Assembly: GCA_020746875.1 (NCBI GenBank) | Contig: JAGTJL010000005.1 | Coordinates: forward strand, 2,356,001 to 2,420,000 | Direction of reading: 5' to 3' | From: Rhexocercosporidium sp. MPI-PUGE-AT-0058 | Taxonomy: Eukaryota; Ascomycota; Leotiomycetes; Helotiales | DNA: 64,000 nucleotides | Shown: in pieces, positions 47,935 through 60,719 of the stretch | Layout of the letters: every line of letters starts with the position of its first letter | Numbering within the stretch: position 1 is the stretch's first letter | Notes under the pieces: model-generated | The model's input: the letters and a program-made list of their open reading frames with translations, nothing else | Database searches by the model: none | Told to the model about the DNA's origin: nothing | Made by a program: the position numbers and the translations under genes

Positions 47935-49283
47935 AGTTCTGAGTTTGAGATTTTAGAGTTGGGAGACGGGAATATGAATCGATGAATTAGATTTTCGTTG
48001 AAGAGTATTTCTCCGATGTGGTGACAATGATAGTGAGTTATATGAACCAAAACTGTGCCGCCGCAAGTAGTCATACCGTACAGCTGTGCCGTCAACTTGC
48101 AGCAATTCCAATCTTGAATCTCGTATCAGCCCGTTTGGGTTTAGGTGCCGAGAAAGGGCTGAATTTAACCGATATAAACATGTCTCAGCCGCAACCGTGG
48201 CGACCAATCATCCCCTGTCGTCCCATTTTTCGTCTGTCAAATTAAATCAAACAAAGTGCTGCGCCCTGAAAATTGGCGCTATGGGACATTGCGAGGCTTT
48301 TCAGAAGGCTCAAGGCGGGAAGATCGGAGCCACAAAAATGGAGAAGCCTGAGTTCTTTGTCTGTATTTGGCAGCCTGTCCAGCCTGAATCCTGCAGGACC
48401 ACAGACAGGGCTGATTTGGGGACCCTTTCGGTTTATGCTTAAACTTTGAGATGATCTTTACCTGGCCAGCCACAAGCGTCTAGCCGAGACAATTGTCAAT
48501 CATTTGACAACTGTCAAGCCAAGATATCGCAAGGGTGCAAGGGTGCAAGTCTATTTTTATGGAGTTCTGCACGGGGGGTCAGAGCCTGCCACACGGTAGT
48601 CGGCGTGGAAGTAAAATCTCGATGTTACTACGTGCTGACTTAACATGACGTTGATGGGCTGGCCTTCAGGGTGTTTCGATGACTCTACGTCCGGTGTAGT
48701 TGATGCTGTATTTGTTAAAGGCGCAGAAATCTTTTGTGTGTGAAGAATCGAGGTTGATTTTGTTACATGCCGAAACCAAGGAGAGGAGAATAAATCATTC
48801 GCCGAAAGCAAGCTACTGCGCCTTGCAGTGCTGACTTGCTAGTCATTGGGCCCCCACAGAACGTATCTTGTTCCAAGACGATGACGGTACTCAATCAACA
48901 AGACAAACTTTGTATTATATTATAAATTACTGCTGTGGCTTCCACATACGACCACAGACTCATGAGAATTGTACTATCTAAACAGTTTCTCGCACTGTAA
49001 TGACAGCTCCCCTGAGTACATCTTGAGGATTGATTTTTTGAATCTCTGTGTCAAATATCGCGAGGTTCAAGAATTTTGCCCTAACCTGAGGGACTGGCGA
49101 CCGGTTTGTGCTGCTACGGGACGCTATCTTGCGGCGATTGCATTTGAGGGTAGGCTGGATAGTGCTGCTGCTGTTGAAAGAAAGTTCTCGTTTTGGTCTG
49201 TCTAGAGTGGGCGAGAATGATACCTGGGATGGTAAGTACCCCTCACTATCCAACCATACACCTAATTCCGACATTGAAGCCCA
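47935..49283. other. Intergenic
   Basis: Both strands near 48970-49280 stay open and look weakly coding. This may be the decayed 5' part of the CorA-type pseudogene that follows. Nothing else is recognised. Confidence 0.4.
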
Positions 49284-50200
49284 GTGGTAATTCTATGCGA
49301 CCATCCTGTTCAGAAAGTACATGTCTTGAGACATCCAATGATTGCAGACATATTTCAAAATGAACCATTTCAAGGGGGGTATCCAGACTTCATCAAGCGT
49401 GATGACGCCCAATCGTGGCCGCCACCACTGTCTCTCGAAGCTCCACCTAGGACCTCATTTCTTGACGACATATGCTTCTACTACGAGAACCGGTACCAAT
49501 TGCTAATCAATCTACATGGATCCCAATCACCCATTACTCTAAAGGTCGCCACCTCATTCCCTCTAAAAATCATCTGCGCCCATTACCTAAAGCTGATCGA
49601 CTACTTCGACGTAATCCTTATCAAACTAGCCAAGAGAAAATAGCATCTCTCCCGCCAGAGCCACTAGGCAGACTACAACGGTCCCGCAATAGAAGAGCAA
49701 TGGAACAGTCTCCAGATCTCCAGTCGTCGCCTCTCGGTATTCATCGACGATGTAGAATGTATCCTTGGAGACCTCGGGATTCCCATATCAATAACTGAGC
49801 CAAGATGTTCCACTGCCCATTTTAATCCAGAGGGGCAATCCAGCGACGAAGATTTCTGCTTCATCTACCACCGCTTTCGAAAAATGAAAAGCAAAGTCGA
49901 CTAATCATTCACTTCCACGATGGACTTCTCGATCACTGTCGACAGCTGACAAGCACTCTACGAAGGGCGACGCTTCGTCAAAGAAGCAAAGAGGATAAAG
50001 ACGCCCACCATCGTCGGATTGGTCTTCATACCGCTCGCGTATACGTGTGCATAGTTCAGTATGAGTGACCAGTTCAGACCGGGGGCAAAGTTATTCTTGG
50101 TTTATTTGCGGTGTCGGTGCTCTTGGTTTTCATGGTTTTTGTGGGGACGTTTGTGATTCAGTTGGGGTATGATGAGGATGCCGAATTTTCATTCTGTACG
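49284..50200 (+). pseudogene. CorA-type Mg2+ transporter-like protein, decayed
   Basis: The first frame (to 49643) reads DFIKRDDAQSWPPPLSLEAP and FLDDICFYYENRYQLLINLHG, typical of fungal CorA-like proteins. It then shifts to another frame carrying EEQWNSLQISSRRLSVFIDD, SSDEDFCFIYHRF and FVKEAKRIKTPTIVGLVFIPL, the long helix and first membrane helix. Stops interrupt it at 49902-49904, near 49948 and at 50052-50054, the last just before the FSMSD loop that fungal homologues have in place of GMN. The final membrane helix is recognisable in yet another frame (VSVLLVFMVFVGTFVIQLGY). Several independent breaks make this a pseudogene. Confidence 0.75.
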
Positions 50201-50937
50201 GGAAACGAGGAAGTATGTGAGGGTTTTTTTTTTCACCCTACGGTGCCGCCCTTGAAAAGGAGTACTTGCCAAAGCAGTGATTTATTGTGAGCAAAAACAA
50301 AAGGAAAAAACAGACTTTACTTTCCACCGCTGATTGCTGTGCAGTTCCAAAACATCAGCATGTATGCAGAAGGGTGAAAAACACCTCTATCCCTCAACGT
50401 GTTGGGTCCTCGCTTCAATGTGGTGATGGCAGTTGGAGGGGAGGTTGAATTCGCTTGTCCCCTCCGAGCCCTCTTCTCCACAACCCACCCCACTGTAAAA
50501 AATGCAAGAAGCGAAGAATGCAAAAGACATACAACAGTAGGGATTCGCTGATGGTCACCCACTCAACTACTAATCTACCGATCTCATGCTTGTGCAAGGC
50601 AGAGCGGACGGGATGCCCAATTCTCACCAGTCTATGGTCGAATATTACAGGCGAGGCGCAAATCTAGCTTCATGTTCAATCTTTGGTTCCTGGAACTGGA
50701 AACTGAAACCCCGCAGCCCGCAGCCCGCTTTGGACGCAAGCACTGCTGCGTTTGAGGTCCCTAGTGCCCGGAGCCTGGAGCCTGTCAGCTCGGAGGCGAG
50801 CTCCGTGCTAGATCTTTTGCCCAGCTGGTAAGAAGAACTGCTCATCATGTCCAAAACCGAACCATATTTATAGCCAACTTAATCCCCAAGCCAGATCCAT
50901 AGCGTGTTTCCGATCTCAACAGGTGTGTGAAATCAGG
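50201..50937. other. Intergenic
   Basis: No gene is seen. A T-run at 50225-50233 and direct repeats of CGCAGCCCG at about 50710-50725 are the only features. Confidence 0.45.
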
Positions 50938-53900
50938 CTATCCTTGCAAAATCCCCAAACTACCCGTCGTTTCCGGAGCGCTCGAGATCATCGAGTGATA
51001 CTTGTCGTTATGCTTCTTCAAGGAACTTCGTGTCGCAAAACCCGCCTCAAAAGAAACGCAAGTCACGATGGCACAACGGAATTTTCGCTCATGGTGTGCT
51101 TCATGGGAATCTCGCTGTCCCGCAGTGCTGAATCCATCGATAGCTCTATTGCAGTGTATGTAATGGCAAACGAAAGCAGAAGGACCGTATGCTTTGAACG
51201 ATACGAGCTCAGTAGCTTTGGAGAGCAAGAAGTTGTCCGGCAAATCACCTCCCAGTATCCCTTCAACAATCTCTTGATAGTTCTGACGGATTGTACTGAA
51301 GTATGTTGGGTCATCATCGCATGAAATCGAAGACAATTCTTTGCCGGGTTAGCATGTATCAGCCAGAGCATGTTCGTACTTACCTTGAGGTGATTTTCCT
51401 GCACATTCATCTTTCAGTCTCGATCTGAAGTGCGAGATATCGAGAATCAGCTCCTTGATACCTGGAATTTCGTCCAGTGTGGCATATCCAATGGACGAGA
51501 CTTCAGCTTCGTATGGCTGAACATGGCTCACAGCATTCTCCGTTAGATCTGTTTCTTTTCGGAACAACAATAGTTTCACTAGCTGGGCTCTCATAGCTTC
51601 AGGCAGTTGGACCTGCTGATTGCCCTCTCCTTTACAATATTCGTTGAGGTGCATATACCAGAACTGGCTAGCATAGTGGAATAAGCCATGGAATCCATCA
51701 ATGACAGACTCGATTTGATCCTCGCGAGGGCAACGTCCCGGAAGTAAAGACAAAGATGAGTTCAAGTAGCAAACACAGGCAAATGCTATGTCGAAATGCG
51801 CTTTTCGAAGCTGTATGAAAGGGAGTCCATCATGAAAGTCTCCCCGGAGCACGTACCTGTATGTGTTAGCTTACATTTCAACTTGAAATCGCGGTTACAC
51901 ATACTCTTTCGCGGAGAAGTGAATGAAATCAACAGAATTTGCAGCTCCAATTTCGATTAAGGGCCGACAGATATCTAAGACTGCACTATTTAGTTTTGTT
52001 CGCTTACTGAGTACTGTACAATTAGGTCGAAACACAAGTCCACTTAAGACCTCATGAGTCTTAAATTGACGAAAGCAACAAGACATCCACTCTAGGATAA
52101 GCATTGCCGAGGAACGGGTAGTGGTAGGAACAGAGATATCGGAAATTCTGGCGAGAATCGGCCGGTACCTATTACTTTGTCATGTTCTGTACATTCTCGA
52201 ACTTGGGGAATTTACGCTTGTGTAAGACCTTTTGGAAGTTCTTCTAGTGTGGATGCAAGCTCTGCATCGCTGTAGCAATGAGTGAGCTCGTCCATGACGA
52301 CATGTACCCATAGAAACATCCTTGATGACATTTAGTTCGATGCTCGATTTACTGTCGCACGACGACTTACCGTTCGACTTCTCGACTAAGCCAGACTCCA
52401 ATCTCTTTAGTAATAAAGGGTCCGATGAATGCAGTCCACGCATTTTGTGTCGTACGTATGATCGAATATCCAAGTGCACTTCCATCCTCCCATCTAGTTG
52501 GATGTGCGGTCTTTTGGCTAATCTGCTCTGAATTTGGACCTCCTTGCGACTTGAGATCAGCACCTTGCATATAGAGCCTTGGATACCGCAGAATCGCTGC
52601 ATCTCTCTCAAAATCATCTTTTGGCTTTCCAGAGGGCATTCATCAAGTCCGTCTATGATGATGACCGGGCATGATAGACTTTCCAATATCTGCGGAAGAA
52701 CAATCCTCATCTGAGAAATGTTGTTGTTGGCGCCGCGATACACATACTCGTTGGAAACGAGTGAGGCGATATCGGGATTCTGCCTAAGAAACTGCAAAGC
52801 TATTGTCTTAAGGACATCAGTGCAGATATCCTGATCAGCTTGGCTATTACAGAAGTAGTAGCCGGTATGCACATCAGGGAGGGTGCGAAGATGCTGCACA
52901 AGATAGGAACAAAGTGTGCTTTTGCCTAATTGATTCGATGTCAGTGTGGCATAGAAAGATTGAGGCAGATCCTACCAGCACCAGGCTTCCCGCTAACCCA
53001 GACGAGGGGTTTTGCTACCTGGCTATCCATCCAACTTTTGAATTCCGGCGTTTCGACGACCCATTTACATGTATCGTCATGCCGCCGTCTAGATATCCGA
53101 TCAAATTCGACTTCCTGCTGACCATCGTCGACAGCAAGCCACGCGATAGAATGCTGTAGTTGTGCAATTTTCAGTTTCGTTTCGTTCTGATCAAGTGCGA
53201 GCTGCATTTCTTTTTCTTGCTGCAGAATCCTCATTTTCTCGGCAATCGTTGCAGCCGTCAGAGCTGCGGCCTCTCCATCAATACAATCTTTGTTCTTTTG
53301 CAGTGAGTCTATAATATGGACATGCCGGGCAGCAAAGTCCTTCCATAGTGAATGAAACAGTAGGTGCCAAGCTACACCACGAGTCAGCGAACACCCATAC
53401 TTGAGTTACCAATCGAGTACATGCCTCGACGACGGATAAATTGGTACAATCTCTGGTTGAAGTCCAAGACGGTCTTATAGATTGCTGCAAGAGCGATTTG
53501 AAAGTGTGCATTCGTTTTGAACGATTCTTCGTAACGTTTGAAGTGAGGAAGTGCAAGTCCGATGTCACTGTACGCCGATAGAAGTGCTTCTAAAATGTCA
53601 GAATGGCCAGCTGTGATCTAAACTAATTGTTAGATGAAGGATGACCAAATCGCCCGGAATGAGTACCCTACCTCGAGCATAAGTTTCACTGGGGCCTATG
53701 AATGTGAGCAATTAACCATGCGATGAACATAGGAGACGCACCCAAAGGTAAGGCATAAAAGCTTCCTCCCCTGGCGAAATATCTATCACCTTGAGATATA
53801 CCTCAAGGCCACGCAATAGAGACTCAAGCCGCCGCATGTTCTGTCCGCATTGACGTTTTCTTTTTGCAGTGTCAATCGATCTAACGGTAGTCCAGACGTC

Positions 53901-55512
53901 AGAGAGCGCAGTTGAGCGAAAGCTACATGCGTCCTCGTCTGCAACATGTGAGTTGAACCGTCGGTATGCCTCAACAATAATGGTCCTTGCGTCGGGCAAA
54001 TATCTCCTTAAGTTCTCTTCCAATATCGGACGATTCAGTGGAGAATCTGCTAGGTCGACCGCGTCGGCGGCAGAAATGATAGACATGGCGGTTTCCAAGG
54101 TTTTCTGAGTGAGCGATATCTCTTGTCGCACTTGCCCAAGTCCATGATGGCTGGCCTGATTGATAAAACTATCAATGATTCAGCGAAATTGTCCTATATC
54201 AAACGACTATATATGCTGATCGCTTACTTCAGAAGCTCACTCTGGACCAACTTGAGCGGTTCAAAGCCCCCGCTCAACCCAGTCTCGACTTGAACCCTTT
54301 GGGCTAGAATGGGCATCATCCGTAGCCAATCCGAGAAGAGGTTGACCGGAAAATCTACCATCGACATCGACTTGCTCATCCAAATATGGAGTGCGAGGTA
54401 AGGCAGTGGATTGAGTCGAGAGTTGATTTTGACCATGTGGGAAATCGACGGCCGAAGAATGTTCTTGGTCCCAAAATGGTTTCCCAGACCCTGGCTTGAA
54501 ATCTCAGCTGGCAGCATAATATTAGTAGCAGATGGTGTATAGTCTGAGTTCTGGAATGGGAAGGACTCGAGGGACAAGGCAGATTGCGCCTTGTAGGAAA
54601 CAATTTGGATATTTTGTGGCAATGTTTTGTCCTGTGTCAACAGAACATGCAAAGGTGCTTTCTGCAATTCTCGGCCTTCTGGTAACCACATCTGTATTCT
54701 CCTCAAAATAGAGTTGAATAGGAAACTGATAGTGAAAGGTTGAGAATTCCGCAGAAGATGTAGCTCTGTGATTAGTGCTCTCGTGAAAGAATTGGCTCCA
54801 ACAGGATTCGCCGAACCATTGAACCCACATGCTGCTATAAGCTCAGTCGTTCCTCTTCCCTCATCCGTATTCGCTGTCCCTGATGCACAACAATCGAGGA
54901 GAATCAGCACGTCGGATTTGGCTTCTTCCAGGGTGTTCTGTATCCCAGACCACTTAACAGACTTGAACATCCTGTCGCCCTTATCTGGAATACTGCGCAG
55001 TTTTAGTTGGAGTGATGTTCAAGTGAAGCACGTAGCTCATACTTCGTCCAGGCAAGTTGCTGACCCTTAGTCAAGACACCATGGCCACCATAGTATACAA
55101 TCTTGAGATTACGCTTGTCATCATTCCCTACGCTGATGAAATCCAGAACCTTTCTTGAGAGCTCGTTGTGAGAATTATCCGAAGGAATTTGCCATGTTTC
55201 GGTCTGGAATCCAAAGTCGCCCGAGAACAGTCGTGAGAGATCATTCAGCTCGATCGAAACGGGTAACTTTGGGTCTTCTTCAGCCCAGCGAATTAGAAGG
55301 ACGAAAACTCGAGTATACCTGGAGGCCCCGTCATTTGGAAAGCTTCTGTTGGCTTCATTTTGCACCTGTACACCAATATCCTTTATGCGCTGACGGCGGT
55401 GCTCAAGATCGATTTCTTCACCAGTTGGGGGGCGCTTCCCTCGCGCCAAATGAAGCGTATGGGCCATGCTTTCATATGGACATCGAGGCTTTCGGCCTTT
55501 TAAACGAGACAA
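50938..55512 (-). CDS. NLR with caspase-like, DUF7708, NACHT and C2H2 zinc-finger parts
   Basis: Eleven exons are traced: 55043-55512, 54228-54992, 53742-54168, 53672-53695, 53410-53617, 52976-53371, 52371-52925, 52217-52320, 51899-52168, 51384-51856 and 50938-51338. Residues about 65-200 form a peptidase C14-like domain with both dyad motifs intact: VYYGGHG (His 144) and LLDCCASG (Cys 192). A helical region follows, then a DUF7708-type segment (PVKLMLEITAGHSDILEALLS ... IYKTVLDFNQRLYQFI). Splicing builds a perfect Walker A, GKPGAGKST (about 759-767). Walker B is VIIIDGLDE (about 850). The C-terminus has two C2H2 fingers (VCHYIHC...HEAHH and RCAIVTC...HNDKYH). Two one-base gaps near 52320 and 52261 break the frame after the NACHT. 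No transposon or WD40/ankyrin part is present. Family members couple ligand sensing to a protease-like effector. Confidence 0.7.
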
Positions 55513-56088
55513 TGTCAGTGCCCACTACTTGTTGATCATTGGAGTCGATCAGTGAATTAAAAGTCCTTCGATCAAGAGCGACAGAAGCTTGAAAGGGGAC
55601 ACTTTTTCGGGGCCTCAATAGTCCTTCTGTATGATTCTTTGCAAGGTCGGTGAGCGATTTGGGACATCAACATCGGTGGCTTGCAGAGATCGAGTCCAAT
55701 TGACTCAATGATTGGCGCTTCCTCAGCACCCTGCAGCACACCACGGTGACAAGAAAGGCATGGGTGATTTTTCAGACAACCTTGGTCCAATAACGACGAA
55801 GATTTCCACTGCACAGCCCGTATATCTGGGAGGGTTGTGGGCGAGGCTCATCTACAGTCAGCTGTTGCTGCAGTCCATCCTGGAAATTTTGCCAAACCAA
55901 ATCACGTGCACAATTTTTACACGTTCCTCAACCAGCTTCGGAGCGATGAAGCTGTGATAATCAGCGCGATAGCTACGTGTTCCAATGTTCAAGAATATCG
56001 CGATTCATAGTTCTTTGTACGGCCGATAGGAGGACACCATGCTGCGGGAGCCTCTTGCAACAGTCGAGGTCGTTTCACATTCGACACA
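55513..56088. promoter_or_regulatory. Divergent interval between the NLR and the SNF2 gene
   Basis: No gene is visible. The 576 bp should carry both promoters. No particular site is identified. Confidence 0.4.
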
Positions 56089-57866
56089 ATGGAGTCTGTG
56101 ATAACAGTTGCTCGGCAGTCAAAACGTCAACGACTGAACGATTATGAGGGTCCAGGTGCTCGGCCAGAAGAGCAGGACGGATTTTCAGACCATCTCTCTG
56201 ATAGTAGGTCTCTTCGGAGTCGAAGTGAAAAAGGCCTCGTGGGACACGCACCAGGCAGTCAAACTTCACAAACGTATCAAATGCGCAACGAAGAAACCAG
56301 CGGCGCCAAATATATTATATCAGATGACACGCAGTGCTGTTTTGGAATGGTTCGATGCCTTACTGCATATGTTTTCCTTTGCCTTTCGGCTGACTGTTTG
56401 CAGCTGTGTGGAATACCTATCGACCCCAAGATGGGCATGAGCCCAACCACATCTCATCCTCCTCTCATATTTCACCCCCCGAACGCTCTTTCACAAGATT
56501 CCGATCCTGATATTATATTCAGCATATCATCACCTGTGTCGTCTGAAATGGTCTGCGACCTGAATGTCGTAGCGGAGATTGACTTACAATTTTACTATAC
56601 GACGAGCTATGAACAAGTATCACGGCGAAAGGGACATCCCACGTGGCTTTTATATATAATCATCTATGGGCCAACTTCAATTGGAGATTCCGTTGGTCAG
56701 TTATTGTCACGGCATCGGATGTACCTCCAAGATCCCATCGGTTGTGATCGTGTGGTGCCTTACAGAAACCCCCATGCCATTGAACTCTTGACCGCGCAAT
56801 ACACTGAGAAGTCAGATAGCAGTCCCATAAAACTGGTAGTAGAGCGTTCGGATGTTGGACCGGACCTTCTTTCCCAATTAATGCTTGATGGGCCTGTTCG
56901 GCTGGAAACCGAGCCACCAGAAAGCGTGAGCACTCCATTGTTGCGGTAAGTTAGCCAGGTTGTTCATATTCCATCATTCTACTCTAAAGTCTACTTATTG
57001 ACATCCGAATAAGCCACCAAAAGCAAGCTTTGTCATTCATGCTAAGCCGTGAGCAAGGTTGGGATACGGATATGGCTCATCATGACATATGGAGCACAAT
57101 CAACAATACTTTGGGCAGATCTAGGTGAGTGATGGCCATGAAATTCATTTCAGTACTCACGTTAACATGCTTTCATAGCTACCGCAATAACGTCACGGGT
57201 AAGATGCAGATCGAACGGCCTCCAACATTTAAAGGTGGTCTACTCGCCGATGATATGGACCTCGGCAAGACGCTGTCGATGATCAGTCTGATTGCAAGTG
57301 ATCAGGCAAACAGAACCATTGTGGCATCTGAAATTGAAAACCAAGTCTCCGACCCTACGTCAAGCTCTAGTATCTCAAATACTTTGGTTGTTGTTCCGTT
57401 AGCTCTGCTTCAAGTTTGGCAAAAGCAAATATCCTTGTGAGTTAACCCCTTAGGTTTTTCGGGGCCCAGGCTGGGCTAAATGTGCGCGGATTGTTATTGA
57501 TTAGCATACAAGATCATGCTAATGCAAGTTGTATGAGAAGGCATCTTCATAGCGGAAGTCTAAAAGTACATGTGTACCATGGAAAAGGCAAGAAAGACCC
57601 CCGAGTTTTGAAAGAATATGATATCGTTTTGACGACGTACCATACAATCGCTAGTATCTGGGGTAGCTTGAAGCACGGCTCTGTTCTGAAGCACGACTCT
57701 GTTCCTGCCTCGATTTTTAATATGACTTGGGATAGAGTCATTCTAGATGAGGGTAAGCTTCTTATACACAACTGCTATCTGCGTCTACTTACTGTATTAG
57801 GCCACATCATCCGGAGCATGGACACTGTAATGGTCTGTGCTCTTAGCGCTGATTGCGTAATCACTG
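56089..57866 (+). pseudogene. SNF2/Rad5-type DNA-dependent ATPase, cut off by a retroelement
   Basis: Exons 56089-56945, 57014-57124, 57179-57436, 57505-57752 and 57801 onward join in phase. A specific N-terminus (about 285 residues) is followed by HQKQALSFMLSREQGWD, the lead-in of HLTF/Rad5-like enzymes. Motif I reads GGLLADDMDLGKTLSMISL, where the family has MGLGKT: Gly is replaced by Asp. Motif Ia (NTLVVVPLALLQVW) and LKEYDIVLTTYHTIAS are present. Motif II spans an intron and reads DEGH instead of DEAH. The protein is recognisable to ADCVIT (motif III, about 57866) and then turns into AT-rich retroelement sequence. The helicase C-terminal half is missing. With its altered motifs it was probably weakening already. 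Confidence 0.7.
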
Positions 57867-59100
57867 CCCTTATAAGGACAGTGAAGGGGAAGAGGTAATC
57901 TTCTCTCCTTAATAATTAGCTTTTATATAATTAAAATATTATTAACGAGTTTATAGCGCTTTTCTAGTTATTTTATTATATTATAATTACTTTAGCGTAT
58001 TAATAATTATTATATTTTAATTGTTATTCTCTTACCGTTAGCCTAACTATTATATAATAATTTAAACTAAAAGATTATTAACGGCAGCCTTAAGTCGATA
58101 AGGACAACAATCGAATACCCCGGGACACTAGGAAATCGCTAGAAATACGTTAATAAATAATATTATTATAATACAAAAGTAACTTTGGGCTCTTAAAAAG
58201 CGAAACAATATCCTCAATAGCCTTATCGTTAAACATTATTGAATATACGGCGATAATTTCACGTAATACCTTTTTAAAGTAATAGCGAGAGCTTAGCTTC
58301 TTTAATTTATTAAATTAAAGACTTCTATAAATAATAAAGGCAATATAAGAAGCTCTTTAATAATAGTCGACAAACCTCGGGCTTTACGCTAAAAGAAAGT
58401 TAAATATATAATTTCCTCGGAATATAAAGGAAAGAGCCATTAAAAACTCATAGAGTATTTATAGGCTTATAACCGTGTTTTTAATTACGATTTTAAAGGA
58501 TTCTCGACCAATATAATTAAGATTAAATAAGTAATAATATTATTTTATAAAGAACCAATAAATGTTTAAGAAAGATTTAAAAAGTAAACTCTAAAAAAAC
58601 TCAATATAATGACTTAAGAAGATTATAAGGAGTTTTTAAAGAATCTTTAACTACTCCTCGTCTTAAAAAGAGTAATTAACTCTTAAGCTCATAAAATAGT
58701 CCGACAAAAAATTAACTAGCCTATTCGTAAATTTATTAATTACTTAAAAGGATTAAAGGAACACCTCGAGCCTTTTATAAAGTGCTAACTACAAAACATT
58801 TTCTTTAATAAGATTCAGCCTAAAGCTCGCCAAAAGATCGTCGAAAGTAAATAAATTAACAGACTATAGACTCGTAAAGAAGTTATTTTCGTTATTACTT
58901 TTTAAAAAACTTATAATTTAACGAAAAAAAATAATAAAAAGTAAAAAGAATTAAAAAATAAGAAAAAAAAACCTTTTCGTAAGCTTTTATAAAGAGTTAA
59001 TAAAAGACAAAACAATTCCCGGCTAAAGCGATTTAATAAAGTTAACTTAAATAAAATCTTAATTAAAAAAGGTAAAAAGAAAAATTATAAGTCGAAAGTC

Positions 59101-59150
59101 AAATACTACTTATATTATGAATTCGGCCATTACGTTAATAAATACCTAAA
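59101..59150 (+). pseudogene. Gag zinc-knuckle remnant
   Basis: The frame reads KYYLYYEFGHYVNKYLK, the C-x2-C-x4-H-x4-C knuckle with each Cys changed to Tyr (TGC/TGT to TAC/TAT), exactly what G-to-A RIP does. The His remains. Confidence 0.75.
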
Positions 59151-59986
59151 AACTAATGCCGGCGAGTTTAAGGATAAACGCCAGAAAAGCGCTTAACTTA
59201 CGGTAGCCTTTACGTCTTTACTAAGGTCGATAAATAAAAAGATAAAAATTTAATTAAAGATTTTATTAAGTAAAAAGTAAAAGACGTTAATAGTCTTAAT
59301 TAATAATAAAATAAAAGACAATTTTATTTTAAGGCTTATAATAAAGAAGTATAACTTATAACTTACTAACGAAAGACTAAAGACATTTCAGACTCTTTTT
59401 AATAATAAAGGTGTCGTTTACGGTACAGCTCTCGCTTAAGTAGAAATTATAAATATAATTAAATAAATAAAGCTAAATATACTCTGGCTAAGAGTTATTA
59501 ATATGCCGGGTATAGACTTAATTTTAAGATAACTTTAGTTAAAAGAAATTAACCTTTAAATTAGTTTTAAAATTAAATAATAAAAATACTTATACCGATT
59601 AAATAATATTTATAACTTTAATATTATAAAACTAAAAGAGTTTATATAAATTATTAATGAAAAAGAGTCGCCCGCGTATACTATAATATTTAGCCTTAAT
59701 ATAGCGCGCTTATTAAACGCCGATAATATACTTATTATTTTATAATAATATTATAAATTTAAGGACGTCTTTTTAAAAAAGAGAGAAAACGAGTTGCTCT
59801 TATTATAAAGTCGCTAGCATGTTATTGACTTAAAACCGGGTGTAAAGCCTTTATATTCTTTAATTTATAACCTCTTCGAGACGGAACTAAAGGTTCTCCA
59901 GAGTTACCTTAAATCTTTTAAAGTTAAAGGATAAATAAGAAAAAGCAAAAGCTTAGCTAAAGCTCTTATTTTATTTATAATAAAGA

Positions 59987-60540
59987 AAAATAGTAGCCTT
60001 TAATTGTGTGCCGATTATAAGGCTTTAAACTAGATTATAATTAAGGATTAATACCCCCTGTCGTTAATTAATAAGACGCTAAATAAATTTTAAAACGCAA
60101 AGATTTTCATTAATTTAAATTTATAAAATATATATTATTATATTAAAATTAAAAAAAAAAACAAATAAAAAACTATATTCCGCACTCGTTATAAACACTA
60201 TAAGTATTAAGTAATGCCGTTTAAACTATTTAATACGCCGGCGATATTTTAAGCATATATTAATAATATATTAACGGGACTCGTAGATATTATTTATATC
60301 GTTTATTTTAACGATATCTTAATATATTTAACGGATTTATTTTAATATAAGAATTACGTTTATTAAGTCCTTAAGAGATTACAATAAGTAAATCTCTTTA
60401 TTAAGCTGTCGAAATGCTCCTTTAATACTTAAAGTATAAACTTTTTAAATTATATAATATTTCTCGTTAAAATATTAATAAAATAAAATTAAATAAATAT
60501 TATTAAGGATTAACTAAAGCTTAAAAGTGTTAAAAATGTC
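59987..60540 (+). pseudogene. Reverse-transcriptase remnant
   Basis: Recognisable pieces in order: LCVDYKALN, IKDYYPLSLIN-like stretch with stops, FRTRYKHYKY followed by VMPFKLFNTPAIF, and the catalytic box now reading VYFNDILIY at about 60299-60325, so the first Asp of the DD pair is Asn. Several TAA/TAG codons replace Gln, Arg and Trp positions. Confidence 0.8.
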
Positions 60541-60719
60541 TAAGTTTTCATTAACTTTATTAACTTTTATTAGCGCTTTATTATAAACTTTTTAACTATT
60601 ATCTAACTAATAATAAATTTAACGAGAAGTAAAAAGAAAGGGTAACTTACCCCTACCTTTTACTAAAATGCTATTAAAGAAGAGGCTTTTAACGCATTAA
60701 AGAATATATTTACGTTAGC

